NCBI GenBank assembly: GCA_027943335.1
Contig: BSBK01006386.1
Location: 372,001-436,000, forward strand
Direction: 5' to 3'
Length of the DNA stretch: 64,000 bases
Source of the DNA: Chamaecyparis obtusa
Taxonomy: Eukaryota > Streptophyta > Pinopsida > Cupressales > Cupressaceae
Every line of letters starts with the position of its first letter. Within the stretch, counting starts at the first letter, position 1. The notes below the pieces were generated by a model. The model saw only the letters and a list, made by a program, of their open reading frames with translations. It did not search any database and was not told the DNA's origin. Both the position numbers and the translations under genes were made by a program. Shown here piece by piece: positions 45,747 through 57,813 of this stretch.

Positions 45747-47436
45747 CTATGGATCAAATTCCATGGGTGCTTGAAAGCCCTTAAAAAACTTGGGGATATC
45801 ACTCCTTTGGTTTTTAGGAGGTTTAGGATTTCCATTCAAAAGATGGGGCCTTCCTCTTTTCTTTTTAATATTATTCCCATCTGCAGTACCCATAGGGGCT
45901 TTAGCATCTGCCTTGTAGTTATTCTTATATTTCTTCTTAGTACCAGAGGAAAAGGTGAACACATGATCTTTACTGATCTCTCCTTCCTCAAGGTCAGTAT
46001 CATGTTGTTTCTCTACCTGAAGCCCTTCTAGCTCACTAGACAAGGTAGGTTCCTCAGATAAAATCTTCCTTCTAGGCTCATAACTCCATTGATTTGAGGA
46101 TGGAGGAGGGGGTAGGTGTCGAGATTACCATGAATGAGAATTCATTGAGTTTATCTTCCAGGGATATAAGTGAATTAAACTCTACATTCCCTATGTCATT
46201 GGTTTTGTCAATGGGAACTATTGCAGTGGGAGATTTCAAGGGTAAAGAGAAATCTGTTGCACTGCCCAACTTGTCTATTGAAACATCAAGGGTGACAGGT
46301 TGATCAATAGAAGAATCCTGAACTTGAGGGAGGATAGAATAAACTTTCCATTTAGGTCTAGGGGTAGTTTTCATTTTAGATGCCTTGTAGTGGATCCTCT
46401 CTAGAGCAATCTGTTTGCCATTTTGATTTCTGTGTTTCAGCCTGGTGGGAGCAGGGTTGGGCTCTAATCCAAAATCAAGCCCAAATATGTTGGTAATCTC
46501 CTGTAATTATCCATGGATCAAATTCGGCTAGACAAGGGGAGCTTGACAGTTCTCAAATTGTCCTTTAAGTTGGTCAAGAGTAGCAGAAATATTAGTCGAG
46601 TCTCTCATCCAGGCAACAGAGGATGAGGTAGGAGCCTGCAAGGTTTCATATGAAGGATAAGGAGGTGGGGTAGGAAGCTGAGAGGCAGGTGGGATTACAC
46701 CACAGGAAGCGGGGGGATTTGTAGTTTGGGGAAAAAAATTGGCTGCAAGGGGTGGTTTATTGGAAGGATTATGCTTCATAATGATAGGGCAATCCTGCTT
46801 CTTGTGGCCTTCCTTCTCGCAAAGGTAACAACTATTCAGCCCACCGAGAAAGGTAATAGGAAAAATAATGGGGCTGCCACCTAGGTCAAAATAGAGAGCC
46901 TCAAGAAAATCTATGCCTAGTTTGAGGGAAATGAGTACCCTAATATCCGTGTGTGGGATAAGAACATTCAACCTATGAACTTTAAGAACTTGAGCCACTA
47001 GTTCAAGGGCTTGGGGAATGCAATTAAGCAAAAATGGAGGGATTTTTTTAATAACTACTTGTCTAAGTCTTGAGAGTGCTAGCACCTCGCTATTTGAGAC
47101 ATCAAGAGACCAGGGGATGGCTCTAAACTCATAAGGGATGACTCTCCATAATTGTCTATCAACGATGGCTCTTTGGGATTTCAAGTCAATAAAAAACATT
47201 AAAAATAAGCCCTTCTGCAACATATGACAATAAGAAAAATGAAACCCTAATTTCTCACTCCAAACTCTATGAAACCAGTCATTTAGGAAGTTCCTAGATG
47301 GAACCTTGGAAGCATCAACAAAAACAAAAAAAAATTGCACTATCTCTAAGCCTACTCTTCTCCCAAGAAATAGCAATATCCATCTATGGATTAGGATTAA
47401 TAATGAGTTTTTGTGCAGAAGGAATCTTACCTCCAT
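45747..47436 (-). pseudogene. LINE ORF1 (RNA-binding protein) relic
   Basis: A 302-codon frame (47436-46528) contains the conserved plant LINE ORF1 region (LWRVIPYEFRAIPWSLDVSN) and a CCHC knuckle, CYLCEKEGHKKQDC, near 46790. After one stop it continues in frame to about 46078, then shifts frame and ends at 45747 with a basic segment KKKRGRPHLL that has an AT-hook core. ORF1 proteins coat LINE RNA. The final two codons are TAG TAG, and the ORF2 ATG follows in the same frame two codons later (45737). Confidence 0.7.
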
Positions 47437-47690
47437 CTCCAGAGAATTCTCTTATTCCTTAGGTTGTGGAAGAGAGGAAGAGGGTGCCTCTGGTAAGGTC
47501 CTTTTGTTCTCAACCGCTTGCTTGAAGGATTTCAGACATGGTTGCTCTCCTTTTCCTCCATCTCGAGTCTCACTTGCAGAGGGAGTTACTGATGAACTAC
47601 AATTGATTTAGAACCTGATTGAAGAATATGTGATACAGTGATCATTGAGGAGTTGCTGATTAGATGTGTAAGATGATTAAATCAGTATTA

Positions 47691-49070
47691 TGTTGTCATT
47701 GATGTCAACTAGTTTGACAACACTTATCTTGTAAGTTACTATACCGAAACATCTGAAGAAAAGGAGTGAAAGAGATGAAGAACATAATTATCTACATGAG
47801 CAAGATGTATATGATAGATGAGGATAAGGAATACATTGGGTAACTTATTTATAAGTCTATGAACTTATGATATTGACTTGATTATGTTGCATTCATCTAT
47901 AATGAAGAATAGAGCTGAAAGACACAAAAAAGTGTTGTCGGTTAATGAAGCATTACAGTATACACCGACAGAGCATAGTGTATATTGAGCACAGTGTAAA
48001 CCGAGCTTGTGTTTATTGATGCATTTCTTTGTTTATCGAGTAGGAGAAAAGGAACTAAATGATTAGTTTAGCCGATAGATTTGATGAGCTGGAAAGTATA
48101 TGATTTCGAGGTAACAAATAAATTTTGTTATGAAGATCAATGGCTAGCATAATTTGAGAAATATCTGATGGATTGAATTGAAATGTGTTATTGACACATC
48201 AGTTGAGGAAGGTTAAAGTGACAAAATCAATGATGATGATTAAGCGGCTAAATTTGATGGAGGAGAAGAAAATGATTTATATGTCTATATAAGAGACAAA
48301 ATTTCACAATGAAACGTATGCCGAGAGAAAAAAATTGCAGGATTTTTGTGTGAACAAGTTTTCATGCATATCTGATCAAATTGGTTAAGAAGGAATCGAG
48401 CTGCAGAGTATACAAAGCATTAGGAAGCTATTACTGAGCGATAGTAAGTCACTAAAATTGTTTGAAACAAAATTGATATATTGATCATAGGATTTGAATG
48501 AGCCTAAAATTGGTTTGTACATCTACAATTGAGTTGTATTAAGACAAATCATCTATTGTTACATTTTAACCATTGTACATAGTCAAATCTCTTAACCGAG
48601 TGGACTAAGAAAGTATTTATTATGTTGCATTCATAGAATGAACATTGTTATCCTATCAACCCCATAGTGAATGTTGGTTGGACAATAACGGTTAGTGTTA
48701 AATCTTCTAACAAGGTCACACCTAACAGTGTGTTTGTAACCTTTAATAGGGTTGGGTCTTCACCGACCTCACTTCAGAAGAGTGAATATTTTGGGTTGCT
48801 GGTCCCAGGTGGTTTTTCCCTTCACAGGTTTCCACTTTAAATATCTTGTGTTATGTTTTGATAGTGATATTTGTTTGATGTCATATTTGCATGTTACATA
48901 TTTGATTTGATTGGTAATCATTATATGTTAATTGACTGGTAATCGATAAATGCACAAACATTATAGTATTTCAAGTTACCCAGTATCAGAAGTTTGGAAT
49001 AATTTGTTTTGGATTATACATTTTGTATTGGGACATTGGATAACTGATTCACCCCCCTCTTAGTTATTGA
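47691..49070 (+). mobile_element. Copia-type LTR, truncated on the right by element A
   Basis: It starts TGTTGTCATTGATGTCAA, sharing its first ten bases with the LTR at 8752, and reaches the CACCCCCCTCTTAGTTATTG tract that normally lies some 25-30 bases before the LTR end. It breaks off at 49070, where another LTR begins. A TATA box is present at 48286. Its internal region would lie beyond element A, outside the window. Confidence 0.65.
48286..48293 (+). promoter_or_regulatory. TATA box of the 47.7-kb LTR
   Basis: TATATAAG, about 595 bases into the LTR, close to the offset seen in the related LTR at 8752. Confidence 0.45.
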
Positions 49071-49894
49071 TGAAGGGTGCTCCCCTTAATACCACAAACA
49101 CATAATAGAAACAGAGAAACAACAACAATTTGCAAGAACAAAAAATGGGCTTCTTATTATCTCCACCAATGTGGAATTACAAACTTTTAGAATTACAATA
49201 TGCAAAGCCACATGGGCATTCCCTTACAATATTCTATAGGACAAAACCTCGAATTATTACCCAAATCTACTACCCACCACTGCCCCCAAACTGCCCTAGA
49301 CAACACTACAGACATTCCTTATATATAGGCAATTTTCACCACCCGAGAAGGTTCTAAAAATTTAGCCCTTAAGGCCAACTATACATAGAATTATTTTATT
49401 TTCATAATTTTTACAATAGGGTTAGTTCAAAAAAAATATAAAATATGCTTTTAGGTAGCCCAACTTCTGGAGACCATAACTTTTTAACTGTAGCTCCATT
49501 TTTCTATTGTAACCACTTTTCAGAAATGCCACAACGAGATCTACAATGCCTGACATGTGCAAGCACTAGTTAGCTGGGGGTTGATCGCGATCTAGAGCCT
49601 CTAAGGCCTTCAAAATTGACCTAAAATATTTCATACCCAAAAACCTCAATAACTTCACTGATACTGATGATGTGGCAATGAAATTCAACTGATAGGCTGA
49701 AATGACTGAGATGAACCTCCACCTATGAAAGCAAAATATTCTAAGATCATATGACCAACTTACTAAAAATAGTAAGTTTCCATAAATAGCAGCTCTACAC
49801 AAGATAACCCTTATTGAAAAGCAAAAAGAAATATTTTTGGGTGATGCAAGATTGCTCTTACACCCAAGATGCTCTTGCATCAGTTATTCTAACA
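49071..49894 (+). mobile_element. 5' LTR of copia element A
   Basis: It begins TGAAGGGTGCTCCCC and ends TTCTAACA, 824 bases, followed two bases later by the primer site. TATATATAGG at about 49320 is a likely TATA box. The partner LTR lies beyond the right end of the window. Confidence 0.7.
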
Positions 49895-49896
49895 AT

Positions 49897-49908
49897 TGGT
49901 ATCAGAGA
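49897..49908 (+). promoter_or_regulatory. Primer-binding site of element A (initiator tRNA-Met)
   Basis: TGGTATCAGAGA directly after the LTR: the standard plant copia primer site with one change at the end. Confidence 0.85.
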
Positions 49909-50017
49909 TTTGGTTGCTAAGAACAGAGTTTTAAGGACTTCAGCACAAAGATCTCAAAATGTACAAGAGGGAAGTGCCAAAGCTGAACAAAGATAATTCA
50001 TAGTATGGCAAAGCAGA

Positions 50018-50738
50018 ATGAACCCGCACATATTTGGAATTAGGAATTCTGCTCTAGATCTGATGGAGAATGGCTATATACAACCACCCACTAGTCCCTT
50101 GACACTTGATCAACTGAGAGACAGGCATGAACACAATGTTACTATGATGGAGATTGTTGATGCCTATACCGATGCCGAATTTGAAGATATTAAAAGTTGC
50201 ACAACTGCCAAAGATATGTGGGATAAACTTGCTCAAGTTTATAGTGGTGATGTTAATGTTAAAAGAGCCAGAGCTGAAAGCCTAAGGGGTAGATTCGATG
50301 ATATGAAGATGAAGGAAGGAGAGAATATAGTGTAATACACAAATAGACTGAAAGAGGTAGTACATGCTATTAGAGCATTTGATGGTGTTATTAGTGAAGA
50401 AACAATAGTAAGCAAGGTTCTCAGAACACTATTGTCAGTTTATGCAATCAGAATCTTTGTAATTCATGAAACAAGGTCTACATTTGGTAATGCCCTTACT
50501 CTTGACAATCTGATTGGTAAACTTACAACCTTTGAATTGAATAACTTTGACAAAAGTGTTGTACTGTCTGTTGAATTTGCTTTTATGACTTCTCTGAAGA
50601 TTGGTAAGTCTAGTAGCTGAAATAATAATAATGATAGTGATAGCAATACTGATGATGAGCTTGATGAACTTGAATCTCTTATGGCCAGAAGGTTACCTAA
50701 AGGTAAAGGAAGGTATAGAGGCAAGTTACCTTTAGCAT
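50018..50738 (+). pseudogene. Copia gag (element A), cut by element B
   Basis: One frame carries the UBN2-type gag domain: DAYTDAEFEDIKSCTTAKDM, WDKLAQVYSGD, RLKEVVHAIRAF. In-frame stops occur at 50333 (TAA), 50618 (TGA) and 50736 (TAG). A basic GKGRYRGKLP segment precedes the zinc knuckle. The knuckle is interrupted at 50744 by element B and resumes at 58851 (FKSKEVGHIVARC), with both leading Cys codons damaged. Gag forms the virus-like particle of the retrotransposon. Confidence 0.85.
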
Positions 50739-51013
50739 AGTTTATGTTAGTCCATTTTCTTGTCAATGCAAAATCCTATGAAAATGGCCTGTTCCCTGCA
50801 AATGTTTTGAAGTAATGTCGTCTCGCCCTGCTTATAGTCACAATTTTATTTTGCGATGAAAATCTACAAGGTTTTATGATTTGCACTCTTAGCCCTGTGT
50901 TCTTCATGTTGTCACCTAGCTCTAGTTCAGATCGCATCTCATAAGTCGTAAAATCTTGGGAGTTATTCAGGTCTTAAGGTCTGCAGGAGATAGTCTCAGA
51001 AATTGCCTAAGTG

Positions 51014-51185
51014 TCAAAAACCCACAATGTTTTTGGCTACCCACGGTGTTTTCGGTTACTCTACCACCTTTTGGTCTACATGAAAACCCTCGATGTTTTC
51101 ACGTCCCTATTTACCTTTGTGTCAATGTTGAAAACCTTGGATGTTTTCGATCCTTCACCGTTGTGAAAACCTTGGATGTTTTCAA
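51014..51185 (+). repeat. Array of short GAAAAC...GTTTTC hairpins in the 5' LTR of B
   Basis: Units such as GAAAACCTTGGATGTTTTCG occur at 51082, 51130 and 51165, with degenerate units at 51014 and 51040. Each can pair GAAAAC with GTTTTC. The same array lies in the 3' LTR at about 56106-56275. Confidence 0.8.
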
Positions 51186-51281
51186 CCTCGCACTTCTGCC
51201 CTGTTTGTTGTCATTCTCTAACTGTGCAAGTCCGATTGGATGGTGGGCCCGGGTCTTCAGGGGTTTTAAAATGATTGGTTT

Positions 51282-52232
51282 TCACATGATCACATGTCAA
51301 AAATTTTTGACATGCGACCATGCGACCGGTTGACACCTATGCATGGGGCCCGTTGGCGGGGAGGGTAGTGGTCCTGCTGGTGGTTATGTGGCATCCTGTG
51401 GTTGGCTGTCACATGATTGCATGTCAGAGTTCTCTGACATGTGATCATGCAACCAGTCAACACCTATTCCTAGGCCCATTGATGGAAGAAGTGTTGTGAT
51501 CCCACTGTCAGACTAGGAGGACAAGGTGGCAGTCTTGTGGCCTTGTCGCATGATCGCAAGGGCCATCTTTTGGCCATGCAATCATGTGACAAGGGTGCCA
51601 CGTTGTGCTGGGGCCTAGTGGCAGGTGGTGATGTGGCATCTTCCAGTTGGTCTAAGGTGGTGATGAGGCTCGTTAGTGGGCCCGTTGTCTTTTGTTGCAT
51701 AGGTGCGCATTTTGCATTGGTGGGGAGCAGTGACATGGTGTTGACATGGTGGCTTGTCGCATGTTCGCATAGCCCTTTTCCTGACTATGCGATCATGCAA
51801 CAACTGTTTGGACGTTGTGGTTGCAGAGTTAAGGTAGGTCCACTGTGCGGGTGTTGTCGAGTTGTTCAGTTTTGATTAGTTGTTGACTGGTGAGGTGGCC
51901 GAAGACTTTTCAAAGGGGCCCGCAACTGTTGTGAATTAAATGTGGCCGCTCAATTTTCTGGGAAGGGGAAGAGATCTACGGCCATGTTTTAAATTTTGCC
52001 GACTAGCTATTGCATTTGAATTCAAATTTGTGGAGGGTTTTCCCAGCAACAGGAAGGACTGGTTTTAAATGTTTTACCGGCCTGATTGGATTTTTTTGGT
52101 GGCGCTAGTGGTTTCAGGGTGATTCGGTGATTTTAATGATTACCTTCCATAGTCTTTTGCCGAGTGAGGGTTGACATGGAGGTGTGTCGCATGTTCGCAT
52201 AGCCCTTTTTTTGGCTATGTGATCATGCGACA
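51282..52232 (+). repeat. Five-hairpin array in U3 of the 5' LTR of B
   Basis: Hairpins at 51282-51325, 51407-51452, 51541-51593, 51754-51803 and 52185-52232 share a stem close to GTCGCATGATCGCATG / CATGCGATCATGCGAC but have different loops. All lie upstream of the TATA box. Confidence 0.85.
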
Positions 52233-52705
52233 ACCATTGTTTTGCAGGATTTTCAGGTAGTTGGCTGTTTGTGATGAATGTGTTAGCTCAGAATTGATTT
52301 TGCAGGGCAGTTGTAGTTGCAATGATGATGAAGAAGATCTGGGTTGCTGTCCTGGTCTTATCTTGCTTCCTAGGTGTCGCGATGAGTTAAATGCAAAGGA
52401 CTGTTGTTTTGGTGTGGGCGGCTAAGGTTTTGATGTATGTCAGAGATCTCCATGGTTAGTACACGCGAAGTCATTAGACTGGCTCTGGCATTGAAGTTGT
52501 TCTTCCCACAATAAGAAATCACTTCTACTTGTGATCGCAGTTAGTCTATGATGATGAAACCAATGCAAATGTACATCAGCTTTGACCTGATTTCTTCCCA
52601 GGTTTCTAGGCTTTTCTGCAATCTTTCATTTCTTGTTGTACTAGGTGGTTGCAGACTTAATTTTTGTGTTCTAAGTGATCCTTTGCTTGTTGCAATCCTT
52701 GTTCC

Positions 52706-52714
52706 TATAAAAGG
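52706..52714 (+). promoter_or_regulatory. TATA box of the 5' LTR of B
   Basis: TATAAAAGG, 1,961 bases into the LTR and conserved at 57805 in the 3' LTR. Element C has TATAAAATA at 1,937 bases into its LTR. Confidence 0.6.
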
Positions 52715-53754
52715 ATTTTCAGGATCATTAGGAAGGGTTCAAATTTTGATTAGTTCCAAGGGTTCTGGTTTCTATTGGTTCCAAATGAAGGGTCATTTTC
52801 CTGTAGATATTTCATTTTCTCTGCATATAGAGTTCCCTCTTTCCTCTCTGGTTTTCTGAGAATATAATACAGATTGTAATAGTTTTTCCTATGTACGAGA
52901 CTTAGTATATTTCTACTGTTATCAGATTGTCTCCATTTAAATCCTGAACTTATTGATTATAGCATGAAGGGTGTTGTAGTTTTTCTATTTGCATTTCCAA
53001 TGAGTGTCTAAAATAGAGTTGTCTTCGTAGAGATAACTGAGTTCAAGATTGGTTTTCAAGTGTGTATGAGCTAAGATATCAAGGGTGTCTCATGCTTGTC
53101 TTCCAGTGGATGCTGGTTAATGTATCATCTATTTACAGGTCTCTTCTAAGGGGAGGGTTAAAATCCTTTGAATAGGTGATAACACATTTGGGTACATAGG
53201 TGGTTTGATAATGTATGGTCTGATCAATAGTGTGTGGTTGATGTAAGGCATCACCATATTTGAATGTATTGTCTTCTTGTTTCATAAGCTCTTTGTTACA
53301 GTGAGGTATTTGACTCTGCTGCCCATTGGATAAGGCACTGGTCTATGAGAGACTTAGGATATCTCAGGGGTCCTTTCAACCCAACATTAAATCAATTACC
53401 TTTCCCTTTCATGTTGGTAGTAGTAGTAGGAGTTTCTCTCTAGTCTTTAGACTCATTCTATGCAAGTAGGGCTATTGCATAATGATTGGCTTCATTGGGG
53501 TATAAGTTACCTGAAGGGGTTTGAAGACTATTCCACACTAATCTATCTGTAGGCCTTTTATTCACCAAAAGGATGTCTTGAGTGTCCAGATGAGGCAATA
53601 TCTGCCTGAGTGATGTGGAGCTCAAAGAAGAAGGAGGATGCCCTCGGTCCTCATCAATTGGACTATTTTCTTGTCAAACTTGAGTACCTAACCTATGATT
53701 CAAGCTCACTTATTTGATTCAAGTTTGGTCCTGCAAGGAAAAGCTCCAAGAAAA

Positions 53755-53772
53755 TGGTGACTCTGCTGGGGA
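53755..53772 (+). promoter_or_regulatory. Primer-binding site of element B
   Basis: TGGTGACTCTGCTGGGGA lies a few bases after the 5' LTR. It is like the TGGCGACTCxxCTGGGGA site known from Tat/Ogre-lineage gypsy elements. Confidence 0.7.
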
Positions 53773-54251
53773 AGGAGTAAAAGATAACAAGCTCTCTTGC
53801 TTGGCTGGATTATCCCAGAGTCTTGGTTGAAAAAATAGAGTCAGATGAACAAACAAGCATTTGCAAAATTTTCTCACCTAGTTGTGAGTGGCGGCTCTGA
53901 TTTTTCTCTGTTTGATCAGCGCATCTTCTGATAAATAGTGCATGTTTACTTGGTGAGTTTTGGTTGATTGGAAGAGATACTACACAAGACATACTTTCCT
54001 TTTCAAGGAGGTGGTGACTCTACACTACAAAGAACTTGATGGAGCTACAAGATGAGCTCTAGATCTACCCTGCCTTCCAGTCAACAAAGTCTTTTGCTGC
54101 AAAACTCACAGGTATTTTTCAAGGTCTAAATGTCTCCTTATTAAGTGATCAAGCACTAGGAAAAGGAATAAGGTGTGAGTAGAGGTTTACATACTTCAAT
54201 TTTTCAGTTGCATCTCTGCAAAATCTTATGGAAATACTGCATTAAGTTGTA

Positions 54252-55670
54252 ATGGATAAGCTTGAGGAGGAGCTTGCATTTCTTGAACAAGGCATCCTTA
54301 GGGATTGCATAAAATTGGTAAGATTGAAGGTGGGGTGCAGACAAGATCTATCCATATCTCTTTTTTATGATAGATTTTATGGTGCATATGATGAGCTTCT
54401 GGATGACATTAAGTTTCTTAAATTTGAATTCATTGGTTTATTCCTGGAGCTTTGTTTTCCTGAGTCAACTAGTTGGTCAGATGCTTTGTGGGAGGAGTAT
54501 TATGGATGTATCAGGGATTGGGTACTTAGTGATGATAGTCTTGAGCTTGAGGATGCACTTGGGATTTTTCTCTTTGGTATTGATATTGAGAATGATGGAA
54601 GTTATGAAGGAGATGTGTCAAGTGATGACACTCTTTCTTGTAATCATGAGAGTGATGCTCTTTCTCAGTATGCGGCAGAAAGTTTATGCAGGCAATCAGA
54701 TGAAGAAAAGGATTAGATTGATGAATATGTTGCTGATGATTGTATGTCAAAGGAGGGTGTTCTTGTGTACTGTTGCTCACTTCATAGTGAACAAATTTGA
54801 GATCTTCTATCTTGTGAATATCTCAGGTATGCAGGGAGGAATGACTCTGAGTTCCTACATCCAACATACATTGATTTTGACCAAGAGCATGAGTCAATAG
54901 ATTTTGACTTTGACATGTGTGCCTCTGATTCTTTTTCTACCCCCACATTACTAGATAGCAACTAGGTACAACATGATGATGAAGTCATCAGCATTTGTTC
55001 AGCTTCAAGCAATGCAAATATCCCTAATGTATGTATTGATGTTTTCCCTCCCACCCAGCAACAATTTTTGGGTTTGTCAAATGTTGACAAGATGCAGGAT
55101 GCTCATATTTTTGATGATTCATGTTCATCAGAGTTCTCCTCATGTGGTTGCCCCACAAAAGAAGTGGTTGAAGATTCATACTCTTTTCCTTCTTTTTCTA
55201 GATATGATAGTGAAGAATACCTTCACTTGGTTCATGATCTAGTCAGTGAGGATATCATTGATGAACCAAGTTTCTTAGTGGCTGAAGCAATACATGAAGG
55301 TAAATTAGAGGATTCAAGTCCTTCTCAGCCAGGTAACTGTATAGTAATGCATGATGCTCCATATGCTACATTTTCTGGTGCATTACTAGATCAAATTTTT
55401 GTTTCCAGTCATTAGGAAGAAGTAGATGATGTTCCCTACTTCTTGGAGTATGAATATGAGTGTGAATACAACAGTCATGACTGGAAAAACATGGGTAATG
55501 ATCATTACATTTTCCTTCTTCAGCCCATGGTTATTCACATACATTTTTAGCAGGATAATCATAAAATTTTCAGGTGGTGGGTCACGTATGTGGATGAGAA
55601 TCAAATTTTTGATTCAGGAGGGTCACTGGTTTTCTTTTGGGGCCTTGAGCCTGATTGTAAATACTTGTAA
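54252..55670 (+). pseudogene. Unknown acidic ORF of element B, about 473 codons
   Basis: The ATG at 54252 opens a 154-codon frame. The same frame continues to TAA at 55668 through four readable regions, broken by stops at 54714 (TAG), 54798 (TGA), 54963 (TAG), 55413 (TAG) and one near 55548. No frameshift is needed. The protein is acidic (Asp, Glu, Ser rich). It begins with a helical region (MDKLEEELAFLEQGILRDCI), is Ser-rich in the middle (FDDSCSSEFSSCGCPTKEVV), and ends with a compact aromatic region (NQIFDSGGSLVFFWGLEPDC). No CCHC knuckle, protease, RT or integrase motif is present. Ogre elements carry an extra ORF between primer site and gag, and this may correspond to it. Whether it is translated or needed in trans is unknown. 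Confidence 0.6.
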
Positions 55671-56370
55671 ATTCTACAAATATCTTTCCCTTTCTTATTG
55701 TGTGTTTCTTTCCTGGTCTGTTCCCTGTGTTTTTTGAGGTCCCTTATTTTTATCGTGAGGGTGGTCTTCTTCTTCCCAGAGATCTGAGGTTCTTTCCATG
55801 CCTGCAAGAGGCATGCATCCCCAACTAGAGCCACTATTAGTCTATTTTCCTGTCAATGCAAAATCCTATGAAAATGGTCTATTCCCTGCAAATGTTTTGA
55901 AGTAATGTCGTCCTGCCTTGCCTATAGTCATAATTTTATTTTACGATGAAAATCTACATGGTTTTATGATTTGTGCTCTTAGCCCTGTGTTTTTCATGTT
56001 GTCACCTAGCTCCAGTTCAGATCACATCTCATAAGTCGTAAAATCCAGGGAGTTATTCAGGTTTTAAGGTCTGTAGGAGATAGTATCAGAATTTGCCTAA
56101 GTGTTGAAAACCCATAATGTTTTTGGCTACCCACGGTGTTTTCAATTTCCCTGCCACCTTTTGGTCTGCATGAAAACCCTTGATATTTTCTCATCCCTAT
56201 TTACCTTTGTGTTAATGTCAAAAACCTTGGATGTTTTCGATCCTTCACCGTTGTGAAAACCTTGGATGTTTTCAACCTTGCACTTCTGCCCTATTTGTTG
56301 GCATTCTCTAACTGTACAAGTCTGACTGGATGGTGGGCCTGGGTCTTTAGGGGTTTTAAAATGATTGGTT

Positions 56371-57322
56371 TTCGCATGATCGCATGTCAAAAATTTTTGA
56401 CATGCGACCATGTGACCGGTTGACACTTGTGCATGGGGCCCATTGGCGGGGAGGGCAGTGGTCCCGCTGGTGGTTATGTGGCATCCTATGGTTGGTTGTT
56501 GCATGATCGCATGTTAGAGTTCTCTAACATGTGATCATGCGACCGGTCAACACCTGTTCCGAGGCCCGTTGATGGAAGAAGTGTTGTGATCCCGCTGTCA
56601 AACTGGGAGGACAAGGTGGCAGTCTTGTGGCCTTGTCGCATGATCGCAAGGACCATCTTTCGGCCATGCGACCATGCGACAAGGGTGCCATGTTGTGCTG
56701 GGGCCCAATGGCAGGTGGTGATGTGGCATCTTCTGGTTGGTCCGAGGTGGTGATGAGGCTTGTTAGTGGGACCGTTGTCTTTTGTTGTGGAGGTGCACGT
56801 TTTGCATTGGTGGGGAGCGGTGACATGGTGCTGATGTGGTGGCTTGTCGCATGTTCGCATAGCCCTTTTCCTAGCTATGCGATCATGTGACAACTATTTG
56901 GATGTTGTGGTTGCAGAGTTAAGGTAGGTCCACTATGTGGGTGTTGCTGAGTTGTTCGATTTTGATTAGTTGTTGACTAGTGAGGTGGCCGAAGACTTTT
57001 CAAAGGGGCCCACAACTATTGTGAATTAAATGTGGCCGCTCGATTTGCCGGGAAGGGGAAGAGATCTATGGCCACATTTTAAATTTTTCCGACTAGCCGT
57101 TGCATTTGAATTCAAATCTGTAGAGGGTTTTCCCAGTGATAGGAAGGACTAGTTTTAAATATTTTAGTAGCCTAATTGGATTTGTTTGGTGGCGCCAGTG
57201 GTTTCAGGGTGATTCGGTGATTTTAATGATTACCTGCCATAGTCTTTTGCCGAGTGAGGGTTGACATGGAGGTGTGTTGCATGTTCACATAGCCCTTTTC
57301 TTGGCTATGCGATCATGCGACA
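56371..57322 (+). repeat. Five-hairpin array in U3 of the 3' LTR of B
   Basis: Hairpins at about 56371-56416, 56497-56543, 56632-56683, 56844-56893 and 57275-57322 correspond one to one to those of the 5' LTR. Confidence 0.85.
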
Positions 57323-57804
57323 ACCATTGTGTTGTAGGGTTTTCAGGCAGTTGGTTGTTTGTGATGAATGTGTTAGCTTGGAATTGATTTTGCAGGGCAA
57401 TTGTAGTTGCAATGATGATGAAGAAGATTTGGGTTGCTATCTTGGTTCGATCTTGCTTCCTGGGTGCCATGATGAGTTAAATGCAAAGGACTGTTGTTTT
57501 GGTGTGGGCGGCTAGGGTTTTGATGTATGTCAGAGATCTCCATGGTTAGTACACACGAAGTCATCAGACTGGCTCTAGCATTGAAGTTGTTCTTCCCAGT
57601 TAGTCTATGATGATGAAACCAATACAAATGTGATCATAGTTAGTCTATGATGATGAAACCAATACAAATGTACATCAGCTTTGACCTGATTTCTTCCCAG
57701 GTTTCTAGGCTTTTCTGCAATCTTTCATTTCTCGTTGTATTGGGTGGTTGCAGACTTAATTTTTGTGTTCTAAGTGATCCTTTTCTTGTTGCAATCCTTG
57801 TTCC

Positions 57805-57813
57805 TATAAAAGG
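57805..57813 (+). promoter_or_regulatory. TATA box of the 3' LTR of B
   Basis: TATAAAAGG in the same context as 52706. Confidence 0.55.

Larger units (their letters stand above)
40500..47600 (-). mobile_element. L1-type LINE, near full-length, split by a DNA transposon
   Basis: Order on the minus strand: ORF1 (47436-45747) with a CCHC knuckle, ORF2 endonuclease (from 45737), reverse transcriptase (44345-42398, interrupted) and an RVT-associated zinc domain (41291-41064), ending near 40600. About 6.0 kb without the inserted 1,052-bp transposon. Many stops and frameshifts show it is dead. It is a different subfamily from the 37.9-40.2 kb copy, as no RNase H follows the zinc domain. Confidence 0.85.
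50745..53751 (+). mobile_element. 5' LTR of element B (3.0 kb)
   Basis: It begins TGTTAGTCCATTTTC and is repeated as 55835-58850. U3 carries the GAAAAC/GTTTTC motif array (51014-51185) and five large hairpins (51282-52232). The TATA box lies at 52706. Several frames, including a 103-codon one at 52548, occur in both LTRs only because the LTR is duplicated; they are not genes. Confidence 0.9.

Noticed and set aside
51470..51875. Overlapping frames of 60-135 codons in the LTRs of element B (also 56486-56893, 52548, 57647)
   Set aside because: They appear in both LTRs because the LTR is duplicated, have no protein-like signal, and lie over hairpins or the leader.
54367..54900. 177-codon plus frame
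   Set aside because: Hydrophobic shadow of the acidic ORF starting at 54252.
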